Shown: piece after piece, positions 1-6,883 of the stretch
How the letters are laid out: every line of letters starts with the position of its first letter
Position numbering within the stretch: position 1 is the stretch's first letter
Origin: an uncultured Ignavibacterium sp.
GTDB taxonomy: Bacteria > Bacteroidota > Ignavibacteria > Ignavibacteriales > Ignavibacteriaceae
DNA: 64,000 nt
Direction: 5' to 3'
Assembly: GCA_937942875.1 (NCBI GenBank)
Contig: CALEBT010000006.1
Coordinates: 1 to 64,000, forward strand
Program-made: the position numbers and the translations under genes
Notes under the pieces: generated by a model
What the model was told of the DNA's origin: nothing
What the model saw: the letters and a program-made list of their open reading frames with translations, nothing else
The model's database searches: none

Positions 1-1
1 A

Positions 2-1240
2 GAACTTGGAAAAGAAAAAGGAATGATTGGCGAAATATTCTTCAAAGCTCAGAATAAAATTCAAGACCCGGCTAAACTTTATAAACTCATTCAACTTATT
101 GATGATGAAAACTGGGTAATACTCGGTGCTGATGTTAAAGGTGATATTTATGAAGGTTTACTTGAGAAGAATGCCGAAGATACAAAATCTGGTGCGGGAC
201 AGTATTTTACTCCACGTGCATTGATAAAAGCAATGGTAGAATGTATAAGACCGGAACCAAAGAAAACAATTGCAGATCCGGCTTGTGGTACAGGAGGATT
301 CTTCCTTTCAGCTTACGATTATATTTCATCTAATTACAAATTAGATAAAAGCGAAAAAGAATTTCTTAAATTCAACACTTTCAGAGGTTGGGAGATTGTT
401 CCGAACACTGCACGATTGTGTTTGATGAATTTATATCTGCACGGAATTGGAGACTTGAACAGTGAACCGCCAATTGAAAGAGCTGATAGTCTGCTTTCAG
501 CACCATCGGAAAAATTTGATTATGTTTTAACAAATCCGCCATTCGGAAAGAAGAGCAGTTTTACAATTACTAATGAAGATGGAACTCAAAGCAAAGAAGC
601 GCTTACCTATGAGAGACAGGATTTCTGGACTACGACATCAAACAAGCAATTGAATTTTGTTCAGCATGTCCGCTCAATGCTTAAAGCTGATGGAAAAGCT
701 GCAGTGGTTGTTCCGGATAATGTTTTATTTGAAGGCGGAGCAGGTGAAACAGTAAGAAAAAGATTATTGGAAACAACGGATCTTCATACAATACTTAGAC
801 TGCCTACAGGAATTTTTTATGCTCAAGGTGTAAAGGCAAATGTAATTTTCTTTGATAATAAGCCTGCTGCAAAAACTCCGTGGACAAAAGAAGTCTGGAT
901 TTACGATCTTCGTACTAATATGCATTATACACTCAAAACTCAGCAGATGAAGTTTGAGGATTTGAAAGACTTTGTTGAATGCTACAATCCTCAAAACAGA
1001 TTCAAAAGAAAAGAGTCCGCCTCGGGCGGAGAACGCTTTAAGAAATTTACTTATGATGAAATTATTTCAAGAGACAAAACCAATCTCGATATATTCTGGC
1101 TCAAAGATGAGGCACTTGGTGATTTGGACAACTTACCTGAGCCGGATGTTATCGCAAATGAAATTATTGAAAATATTGAAGCCGGGCTTGCAAGCTTTAA
1201 GGAAATAGTTGAAGGACTGAATAGGATTGGACAGGATTAA
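2..1240 (+). CDS. hsdM: Type I restriction-modification DNA methylase subunit (HsdM), 5'-truncated by window edge
   Basis: Adenine-N6 methyltransferase subunit of a type I restriction-modification system; it modifies DNA together with a specificity subunit HsdS. The reading frame is open from base 2, so the first internal ATG (base 23) is not the true start and the N-terminal helical domain lies upstream. Visible: GQYFTPR at the start of the catalytic domain, AdoMet motif I DPACGTGGF, and catalytic motif IV NPPFG. The C-terminal tail (KTNLDIFWL, then DVIANEIIENIE) is typical of HsdM. A five-residue SASGG insertion, encoded by a perfect palindrome at 1016-1030, sits before ERFKKFTYDE. No hsdS or hsdR follows downstream; they would have to lie upstream, so completeness of the system cannot be judged. 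Family assignment is firm. Confidence 0.93.
   Translation, partial: ELGKEKGMIGEIFFKAQNKIQDPAKLYKLIQLIDDENWVILGADVKGDIYEGLLEKNAEDTKSGAGQYFTPRALIKAMVECIRPEPKKTIADPACGTGGFFLSAYDYISSNYKLDKSEKEFLKFNTFRGWEIVPNTARLCLMNLYLHGIGDLNSEPPIERADSLLSAPSEKFDYVLTNPPFGKKSSFTITNEDGTQSKEALTYERQDFWTTTSNKQLNFVQHVRSMLKADGKAAVVVPDNVLFEGGAGETVRKRLLETTDLHTILRLPTGIFYAQGVKANVIFFDNKPAAKTPWTKEVWIYDLRTNMHYTLKTQQMKFEDLKDFVECYNPQNRFKRKESASGGERFKKFTYDEIISRDKTNLDIFWLKDEALGDLDNLPEPDVIANEIIENIEAGLASFKEIVEGLNRIGQD
1016..1030 (+). repeat. 15-nt palindromic mini-element inside hsdM
   Basis: TCCGCC-TCG-GGCGGA forms a perfect 6-bp stem with a 3-nt loop. It occupies exactly five codons (S-A-S-G-G) and is locally GC-rich in an AT-rich gene. 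It looks like a short hairpin inserted in frame between a GAG and a GAA codon. Confidence 0.6.
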
Positions 1241-1472
1241 ATTAGATGTATGATTTTTTATAGTAACCGAGATAATTTGGATTGCAGATTTGAACAGAGC
1301 GGGTTACAGTCTATCAATTCAATATATTGAACTACAATTGATTAATTTTTCTTAATATTCCAGTCATATCTTTAGTTGACTTAAAATGAAGAAATTCCCT
1401 TTGTTATCTGAGCTTTAGCCCAAATAAAACAAATCTGGTCTGCCAGATAAAGATAAACTAAAGGCGGTTTTA

Positions 1473-1499
1473 GTCATCCTTCGACGGGCTCAGGATGAC
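1473..1499. repeat. GTCATCCT hairpin repeat
   Basis: GTCATCCT (1473-1480) and AGGATGAC (1492-1499) form a perfect 8-bp stem around the 11-nt loop TCGACGGGCTC. It resembles the copies at 1809-1834 and 31624-31648, so at least three members of one repeat family occur in this window. Elsewhere, in-frame copies of this type of repeat read as LRQAQD-like peptides. Confidence 0.7.
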
Positions 1500-1648
1500 A
1501 TTATAACTCTGTTTCAATGAGTGGAATTGCCATCAAGGTGTGACTCTAAATATTTCACCACTTTCAGAAAATGAAAAATTACATCTGAACAGAAAAGTCC
1601 AAAAGAGACGAAATATCTTTAACAAGTGGAAACCGAACACATATCAAA

Positions 1649-1765
1649 GTCCCAGAGGGACAATTTATCATTTTGTAATGTCTGTTTGAAAATAATAATA
1701 TCATCCCTTCGGGATTTTATAGATTTGGCTAGTGATTGTTTTATAAAAATGTCATCCCTTTGGGA
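1649..1765. repeat. Three ministem repeats (5-bp stem, 3-nt loop)
   Basis: GTCCC-AGA-GGGAC (1649-1661), ATCCC-TTC-GGGAT (1702-1714) and ATCCC-TTT-GGGAT (1753-1765). The last two are preceded by TC or GTC, giving TCATCCC and GTCATCCC, so they look like related copies about 50 bp apart. Short hairpins of this kind are often dispersed in Bacteroidota genomes; that link is from memory. Confidence 0.55.
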
Positions 1766-1808
1766 TTCAGTCACTAATACAAAATGGTTTGCCAAAATAA
1801 AATAAAAG

Positions 1809-1834
1809 TCATCCTTCGATAAAATCAGGATGAC
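1809..1834. repeat. GTCATCCT hairpin repeat, second copy
   Basis: GTCATCCT (1809-1816) pairs with AGGATGAC (1827-1834) around a 10-nt loop. The stem is identical to that at 1473-1499, with a diverged AT-rich loop. Confidence 0.65.
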
Positions 1835-1899
1835 CTACTGTAATAAAAAAACCCGCAGTGGAAATTTTACAGGTTTTGAATTAGAGATAAAATATTTTC

Positions 1900-2019
1900 T
1901 TACTTAATGATTTTCTTTTCTCTTAAAATTGTTTCAACGGTGATTGAACCAATTTCCTGCAAATCATATTTAACACGGATGTGAGGTTTGTTAATCTTTA
2001 TATATCTGCTTAGGTCAAT
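1900..2019 (-). pseudogene. Possible C-terminal gene remnant
   Basis: On the minus strand an open frame ends with about 39 protein-like residues (IDLSRYIKINKPHIRVKYDL, then QEIGSITVETILREKKIIK). This tail resembles the extreme C-terminus of cyclic 2,3-diphosphoglycerate synthetase-like P-loop proteins (a basic RVRY-like segment followed by L-E-I/V-G and a T-containing helix), recalled from memory. The upstream part of the same frame is low-complexity and includes a repeat-like palindrome (GGCTTCAGCC, 2138-2147), so it does not look like coding sequence. It may be the stump of a deleted gene. A small real gene cannot be excluded. Confidence 0.3.
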
Positions 2020-2174
2020 TGTAGAAAAAATGAAACAAAAAAATTCAAAACCACAAAGTGATGAAATTATTGTAAAATGTGAAATTGGTGGCAGTGAATA
2101 TGTGATGTTAATGTGATTTTTTATTTCTATTGCAGATGGCTTCAGCCTGGCGATTGAATACTCATTCAACAAAA

Positions 2175-2468
2175 TCAAATGAATTTAAAGTAATAAGGCA
2201 GTTTAATTCTGTTTAAGGACTTCTCTTTCAGACTTTTAATTACATACCTGATTTCAAAAAATAAAACTGCAATAAAAAGAAAAACTCCAATCAGATACGG
2301 CAGTAATAATGCACTAAAAAATATTAAAAACAGAAAATTCAATTGAAAATTTATGACTATTCGGGATAAGGAAAGCAATTCCTGATTATTATTTTTTCCA
2401 AAAAGCCAAACGAAAACGGCTATTGTAGGAATTGGAATAAATGCAGAAATGAGAATTATCTTCTTCAT
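2175..2468 (-). CDS. Small DUF4870-like membrane protein
   Basis: A 97-residue protein with an N-terminal membrane segment (about residues 3-23) and a long hydrophobic stretch (about residues 45-75, probably one or two helices), ending in a basic tail. The segment VINFQLNFLFLIFF followed by a hydrophobic run and a terminal YYFKFI matches the general shape of DUF4870 proteins (NFQ near the first helix, a terminal Y-x-x-x-F-I). Function is unknown. The start overlaps the hemH stop by 4 nt (2465-2468), so it is probably translationally coupled to hemH and expressed with it. The family call is a resemblance by eye. Confidence 0.55.
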   Translation of the reverse strand: MKKIILISAFIPIPTIAVFVWLFGKNNNQELLSLSRIVINFQLNFLFLIFFSALLLPYLIGVFLFIAVLFFEIRYVIKSLKEKSLNRIKLPYYFKFI

Positions 2469-3484
2469 ATCGGAGGGTATTTTAATATAATTTCTTTCAA
2501 TGTCTCAATCCATAGAGGATGATCATTTAAGCTTTCAACTAAATCAAGAACTTCTCCTCCATTCTTAATAAATATTTTCTGATATTCGTGTCCAATTTCT
2601 ACGATAGTTTCAAGACAATCAGCAACGAAAGCCGGAGAAAATACTAAAACTTTTTTTGCACCGTTTTTAGCCAGATTTATCAGCATATCATCAGAAAAAG
2701 GCTCAAGCCAATCTTTATCCAAACGGGATTGAAAACTAACAGAGTATTTATTTTCAGGAATTCCGATTCTTTTTACAATTAACCTTGTGGTTTGATAACA
2801 ACTTGCTTTGTAGCATAATCTAAATTCATCTTTGAAAATCTTTTCACATTCACAGTTTATACAAGAGCGACCATCGGTATGTGATTTATCTACCTGTCTG
2901 TTTGGAAGTCCGTGATAACTGAATAAAATATGATCATAACTATTCAGATTATACTTTTTTGAAATTTCTGCAATTGTTTCAATATACTTTTCATTATCAA
3001 AGAATTCATTTATAAAAATTATTTCGGGAATTATCCACCAGGTTTTGATAATATTCATTATCTTTTGATAAACAGAGCCGCTTGTAGCTGATGCATATTG
3101 CGGGAACAAAGGAAGAATTAATAATCGTTTATAATTTTTTTTTCTGATTTCTTCTAATACATTATCAAGTGAAGGATTCTGATATCTCATAGCCAAATAA
3201 ACATCGAATTGATTTCCGAGTGAACTTTGTAATTTATTTTTTAATGACTCACTATGTATCATTATTTGAGAGCCGTTATCGGTCCATAGCATTTCATAAA
3301 GCATTGCTGACTTTGGAGCACGAAAAGGAACAATAATAAAATTCACAAGAAAAAATCTTAAAAGCCAAGGGATATCAATAACTCTGTTATCATTCAAAAA
3401 TTCAAAAAGATATTTTCTGACATCACTAACTTTCGGACTTTCTGGTGTTCCAAGATTTACTAAAAGCACTGCAGATTTATTCAT
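2465..3484 (-). CDS. hemH: Ferrochelatase
   Basis: Inserts Fe(II) into protoporphyrin IX, or into coproporphyrin in some lineages, in the last part of haem synthesis. The 339-residue length is normal. It starts with VLLVNLGTPESP, typical of HemH. The proposed metal-binding His is H191 (FSYHGLP) and the conserved Glu is E292 (ADCLETIVEIG). There is a cysteine group at C208, C211, C213, C224 and C229. Some bacterial ferrochelatases carry a [2Fe-2S] cluster bound by internal cysteines, so a cluster is possible but not shown. No other haem gene is nearby. It is divergent from the lipoprotein gene at 3545 and runs into the small membrane gene. Confidence 0.95.
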   Translation of the reverse strand: MNKSAVLLVNLGTPESPKVSDVRKYLFEFLNDNRVIDIPWLLRFFLVNFIIVPFRAPKSAMLYEMLWTDNGSQIMIHSESLKNKLQSSLGNQFDVYLAMRYQNPSLDNVLEEIRKKNYKRLLILPLFPQYASATSGSVYQKIMNIIKTWWIIPEIIFINEFFDNEKYIETIAEISKKYNLNSYDHILFSYHGLPNRQVDKSHTDGRSCINCECEKIFKDEFRLCYKASCYQTTRLIVKRIGIPENKYSVSFQSRLDKDWLEPFSDDMLINLAKNGAKKVLVFSPAFVADCLETIVEIGHEYQKIFIKNGGEVLDLVESLNDHPLWIETLKEIILKYPPI

Positions 3485-3544
3485 TGTTTTTATATTATTT
3501 TTACGTTAAAGATGGGCAAAAATAATCACTTTCAGGATTATCAA

Positions 3545-3940
3545 ATGAAATTATTTTCAGTTGTTTTTATTGCATTGCTTTTTTTAACTGGATGTAAAGA
3601 ACATTATGAGATAGACTGCCTTTGCACTCAGGAATTCAGAATGATTACTGTTGAAATAACAGATTCATTAAACAGACCTCTGACTGACCTTCAAACAAGA
3701 ACTATAGATATGTTTGGCAAGACCATTATCCCTTTGTCCAAAAAGTTAGATTATAAACCAAATCTTTATGTTATTGCTGATGATTCGAATTTGAATTCTC
3801 TGACAACCTTACCAACTACTTTTGTTTTTATTGTGACTGACTCGGTTAAATCCAATAGTTATACGTATGTATTAAATACTGATGATTGCAAATGTCATAT
3901 AAACCAAATTGATGGTCCGAATAAAATAATTTTTCAGTAA
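3545..3940 (+). CDS. Small lipoprotein of unknown function
   Basis: 131 residues from the ATG at 3545. The frame extends upstream to 3512, but starting at 3545 gives a clean lipoprotein signal: MKLFS, a hydrophobic core and the lipobox LTGC, with the lipidated Cys followed by KEHYEIDC. An AGGA lies upstream at a slightly long distance. The mature part contains further cysteines (C-x-C in EIDCLC and DDCKC near the C-terminus), which could form disulfides. I do not recognise the family. It is followed 14 bp later by the ROK kinase gene and is probably cotranscribed with it. Confidence 0.65.
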   Translation: MKLFSVVFIALLFLTGCKEHYEIDCLCTQEFRMITVEITDSLNRPLTDLQTRTIDMFGKTIIPLSKKLDYKPNLYVIADDSNLNSLTTLPTTFVFIVTDSVKSNSYTYVLNTDDCKCHINQIDGPNKIIFQ

Positions 3941-3954
3941 AAATCGGAGTGATT

Positions 3955-4932
3955 ATGCAGGAAAAATTTATAGTCAGTATTGATATGGGCGGCACAAAAA
4001 TTCTTGCTTCGGTTATTAATTCTACAAAGGGTATCATTTCAAGAGAAAAAATTTCTACAGAACTTGATAAATCACCAAATGATTATATAAAGGATATTGC
4101 ATTTGTTTCTGAGAAGGTTATTAAAAAAGCTGGATTGAAGAATAATCAGATAGCTTCAATTTGTCTTGGAATCCCTGGCTCAGTTAATCCTTACACGGGA
4201 GTAATAGGAATAGCTCCAAATCTTGGTATTAAAAATTTTAATATTAAAGTAAATCTTGAAAAGCTGATAAAGAATAAAATTTTAATCGAGAATGATGTAA
4301 ATCTTGCTGCTTTGGGAATAAAAGAATTTGGAGTTGGAAAGAATTCTAAAAATATGCTGGTTGTGGCAATTGGCACAGGAATCGGGGGAGGAATTATCAT
4401 TGATGGTAAAATTTATCGCGGTTCAAACTTCATTGCCGGCGAAATTGGTCATATGGTTATTGGTGAAAAAGGTCCTCTGTGTGGTTGTGGAAATAAAGGT
4501 TGTTTCGAAGCAATTGCAAGCAGAACAGCAATTGTACGAAATATAATTAACGATATAAAAAAACTTAAAAAGAAATCACTTCTTGAAAAACAAATTAAAG
4601 CAGGGGAAAGAATAAAAAGCAAACTTTTATTAAGTGCTTATGAAAATAATGATAAAGTAGTAGTAAAAAGAGTAAATGAGTCTGCTGATGTAGTTGGTAA
4701 AACGCTTGGGAGCATTAACAATCTTATGAATTTTGATATGATAGTTCTTGCCGGTGGTTTAATGGAAGCTGTTGGAAAATATTATCTTCCAATAGTAAAA
4801 TCGTCTTTCAAAAAAACATCATTGAATGAATCTGTTAAAAAAACAAAGATAGTTTTGTCAAAGTTAGCTGATGATGCTGCAATATATGGAGGGATCAGTT
4901 TAACAAGAGAGTTTCTGGGAATTTCGGTCTAA
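3955..4932 (+). CDS. ROK family sugar kinase, probably glucokinase
   Basis: ATP-dependent sugar kinase of the ROK family, most likely phosphorylating glucose or a related hexose in the cytoplasm. The phosphate-binding motif DMGGTKI is at the N-terminus. GTGIGGGI and the ROK signature follow, with the zinc-binding CGCGNKGC at about residue 180. The catalytic base fits the ENDVN segment (about residue 105). An in-frame GTG at 3949 also exists, but the ATG at 3955 has CGGAG just upstream and is preferred. The stop overlaps the end of the convergent ABC-F gene by 4 nt. The exact substrate cannot be read from sequence. Confidence 0.88.
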   Translation: MQEKFIVSIDMGGTKILASVINSTKGIISREKISTELDKSPNDYIKDIAFVSEKVIKKAGLKNNQIASICLGIPGSVNPYTGVIGIAPNLGIKNFNIKVNLEKLIKNKILIENDVNLAALGIKEFGVGKNSKNMLVVAIGTGIGGGIIIDGKIYRGSNFIAGEIGHMVIGEKGPLCGCGNKGCFEAIASRTAIVRNIINDIKKLKKKSLLEKQIKAGERIKSKLLLSAYENNDKVVVKRVNESADVVGKTLGSINNLMNFDMIVLAGGLMEAVGKYYLPIVKSSFKKTSLNESVKKTKIVLSKLADDAAIYGGISLTREFLGISV

Positions 4933-6878
4933 CTAAATTGCTGTAAAATTTCATTAACCTTTTGATTCTTCTCTTCCCATTTCTCAAAAAGAATCTGTAA
5001 TTCCTTCTCTAATTCTTTAAGCCGAACAGATATGTTTTTAATCTCAGTCCCGTTTGAATAAAGAGATTGGTCATTAAGTTTTTCTAACAAGGACTTTTGC
5101 TCCTCTTCCAAATCCGCAATCTTATTTTCTAATATCTCAATTTCTTTATTGAGCGACTTTGTTGCCTGATATTTTTTGTTTCTTAATTCAGCTTCAAATC
5201 TTTTTTGTTCTTTGCGGGAGACAGGAATTTCTGATTTTGCTGATTTGATGTTTGAAGTATCATCTTCAACAAATTCAGATGAATGCTTTTCAAGATAATA
5301 ATCAATATTCCCGTTATAAATTTTGATTGTTTTATTACGAACATCAACAATTTTATTAGCAACCGGTCTTAAAAAATCCACATCGTGCGACACAATAACT
5401 AAAGTTCCGGGAAAATCAATCAAAGCTTTCTGAAGAATAAGTTTGGAGTCAATATCGAGGTGGTTTGTTGGTTCATCAAGAACAATCAGATTTGCTTTGG
5501 TAAGGAGAATTTTACACAAAGCCACACGACTTTTTTCACCACCGGAAAGTACACCAACTTTTTTGAAAACATCATCGCCTGAGAATAAAAAAGAACCTAA
5601 AAGTGTTCTTAATTCACCAAGAGATTTTTCTTCGTTTATTCCGGATACTGAATCTATAATATCAAGTTCAGGATCGAGGCTGTCTGCAACGTCCTGTGCA
5701 TAATAAGAAATGAAAGTATTGTGTCCGATAATTCTTTCACCAGATTCGAAGTCAAGCACACCGGAAATTATTTTTGCCAGAGTTGTTTTACCTGCACCAT
5801 TTGGTCCGACAAATGCAATTTTATCTCCTCTTTCGATCAATAAATCAATTTTATCCAAAACAAGTTTATCGCCAAAACTTTTAGATATATTTTTTAATTC
5901 AATTGGAAATCTGCCGCTTTGAACAGGAGAGGGAAATTTGATAGAAATGTTATCTTTAGATTCAGGTATTTCAACCAATTCCATTTTCTCTAATTGTTTT
6001 ATTCTGCTTTGAACTTGTCTTGCTTTTGTCGCTTTGTATCTGAATCTTTCAATAAATCTTTGAGTTTCCTGAATCTTTTTTTGTTGAATTTCAAACTGAT
6101 GGAAAAGTTGAGCATCTCTTTCAGCTTTGTACTTCAGGTAAGCTTCATAATCTCCTTTGAATGAATAAACTTTTCCTAAGAATATCTCTAACGTTTTGTT
6201 GGTAACCTGATTAACAAAGTTTTTATCGTGAGATACTACTACAAGTGCTCCCTGATAAGCCTTTAAAAAGTTTATTAACCAGTTTAGCGAATCAAGATCG
6301 AGATGATTTGTTGGTTCGTCGAGTAACAAAATATCATTTTGAGCTATCAGTATTTTTGCCAGTTTAATTCTCATCTGCCATCCGCCCGAAAAAATATCGG
6401 TCGGCTTATCAAAATCCTCCTCTGAAAAACCTAATCCCAAAAGAATCTTTTCCACTTTTGATGAAGCACTGTAAGAGTCCATATCAAATAGTTTATGATG
6501 TATTTCGCCTAATTGATTAATCAAATCATTTCTTGTCTGTTCATCTAATCCTTTCTCTTCGAGTTTTTTATTTATTTCTTTTTCTTTATTCTGAAGTTCA
6601 ACAATATCAGTTAGAGCTGAGATAGCTTCTTCGAGAAGAGTTTTATTATAATGATAAATCAGTTCCTGCGGAAGATAACCAATAGAAATATTTTTTTGCT
6701 TTTGTACAATTCCTTCTTCAGGTAAAAGTTCGCCTAAGATGATTTTTAATAATGAGGATTTACCGGTTCCATTTGCACCGACTAATGAAATTCTGTCGCC
6801 TGAAGATATTTTATAACTAACTTCGTTAAAAAGGTACTTACCATTAAACTGCAGAGAGATATTAATCAGGTCAATCAT
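4929..6878 (-). CDS. ABC-F family ATP-binding protein
   Basis: Cytoplasmic protein with two ABC ATPase domains and no membrane part. Family members act on the ribosome (translation factors, ribosome protection). 649 residues. First Walker A GANGTGKSS (about residue 35), signature FSGGWQMR, Walker B ILLLDEPTNHLDLDS. Then a long charged linker, and a second Walker A GPNGAGKTT with LSGGEKSR and LDEPTNHLDIDS. The C-terminus is a coiled coil (NKEIEILENKIADLEEEQ), as in Uup/YheS-type members. Which ABC-F subgroup it is, or whether it confers drug resistance, cannot be said. Confidence 0.93.
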   Translation of the reverse strand: MIDLINISLQFNGKYLFNEVSYKISSGDRISLVGANGTGKSSLLKIILGELLPEEGIVQKQKNISIGYLPQELIYHYNKTLLEEAISALTDIVELQNKEKEINKKLEEKGLDEQTRNDLINQLGEIHHKLFDMDSYSASSKVEKILLGLGFSEEDFDKPTDIFSGGWQMRIKLAKILIAQNDILLLDEPTNHLDLDSLNWLINFLKAYQGALVVVSHDKNFVNQVTNKTLEIFLGKVYSFKGDYEAYLKYKAERDAQLFHQFEIQQKKIQETQRFIERFRYKATKARQVQSRIKQLEKMELVEIPESKDNISIKFPSPVQSGRFPIELKNISKSFGDKLVLDKIDLLIERGDKIAFVGPNGAGKTTLAKIISGVLDFESGERIIGHNTFISYYAQDVADSLDPELDIIDSVSGINEEKSLGELRTLLGSFLFSGDDVFKKVGVLSGGEKSRVALCKILLTKANLIVLDEPTNHLDIDSKLILQKALIDFPGTLVIVSHDVDFLRPVANKIVDVRNKTIKIYNGNIDYYLEKHSSEFVEDDTSNIKSAKSEIPVSRKEQKRFEAELRNKKYQATKSLNKEIEILENKIADLEEEQKSLLEKLNDQSLYSNGTEIKNISVRLKELEKELQILFEKWEEKNQKVNEILQQFS

Positions 6879-6883
6879 TTAAC

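Larger units (their letters stand above)
1241..1899. other. Gene-free region rich in hairpin repeats and repeat remnants
   Basis: I see no credible gene in this stretch of about 650 bp. It contains at least six small inverted repeats of different types: TCTGG/CCAGA at 1434-1447, GTCATCCT/AGGATGAC at 1473-1499 and 1809-1834, and three GC-rich ministems between 1649 and 1765. The pattern suggests a landing zone for short repeats or decayed sequence. It lies directly after hsdM. Confidence 0.6.

Noticed and set aside
2-1240. Complete type I restriction system
   Set aside because: Only the methylase end is visible; no specificity or restriction subunit lies in the window.
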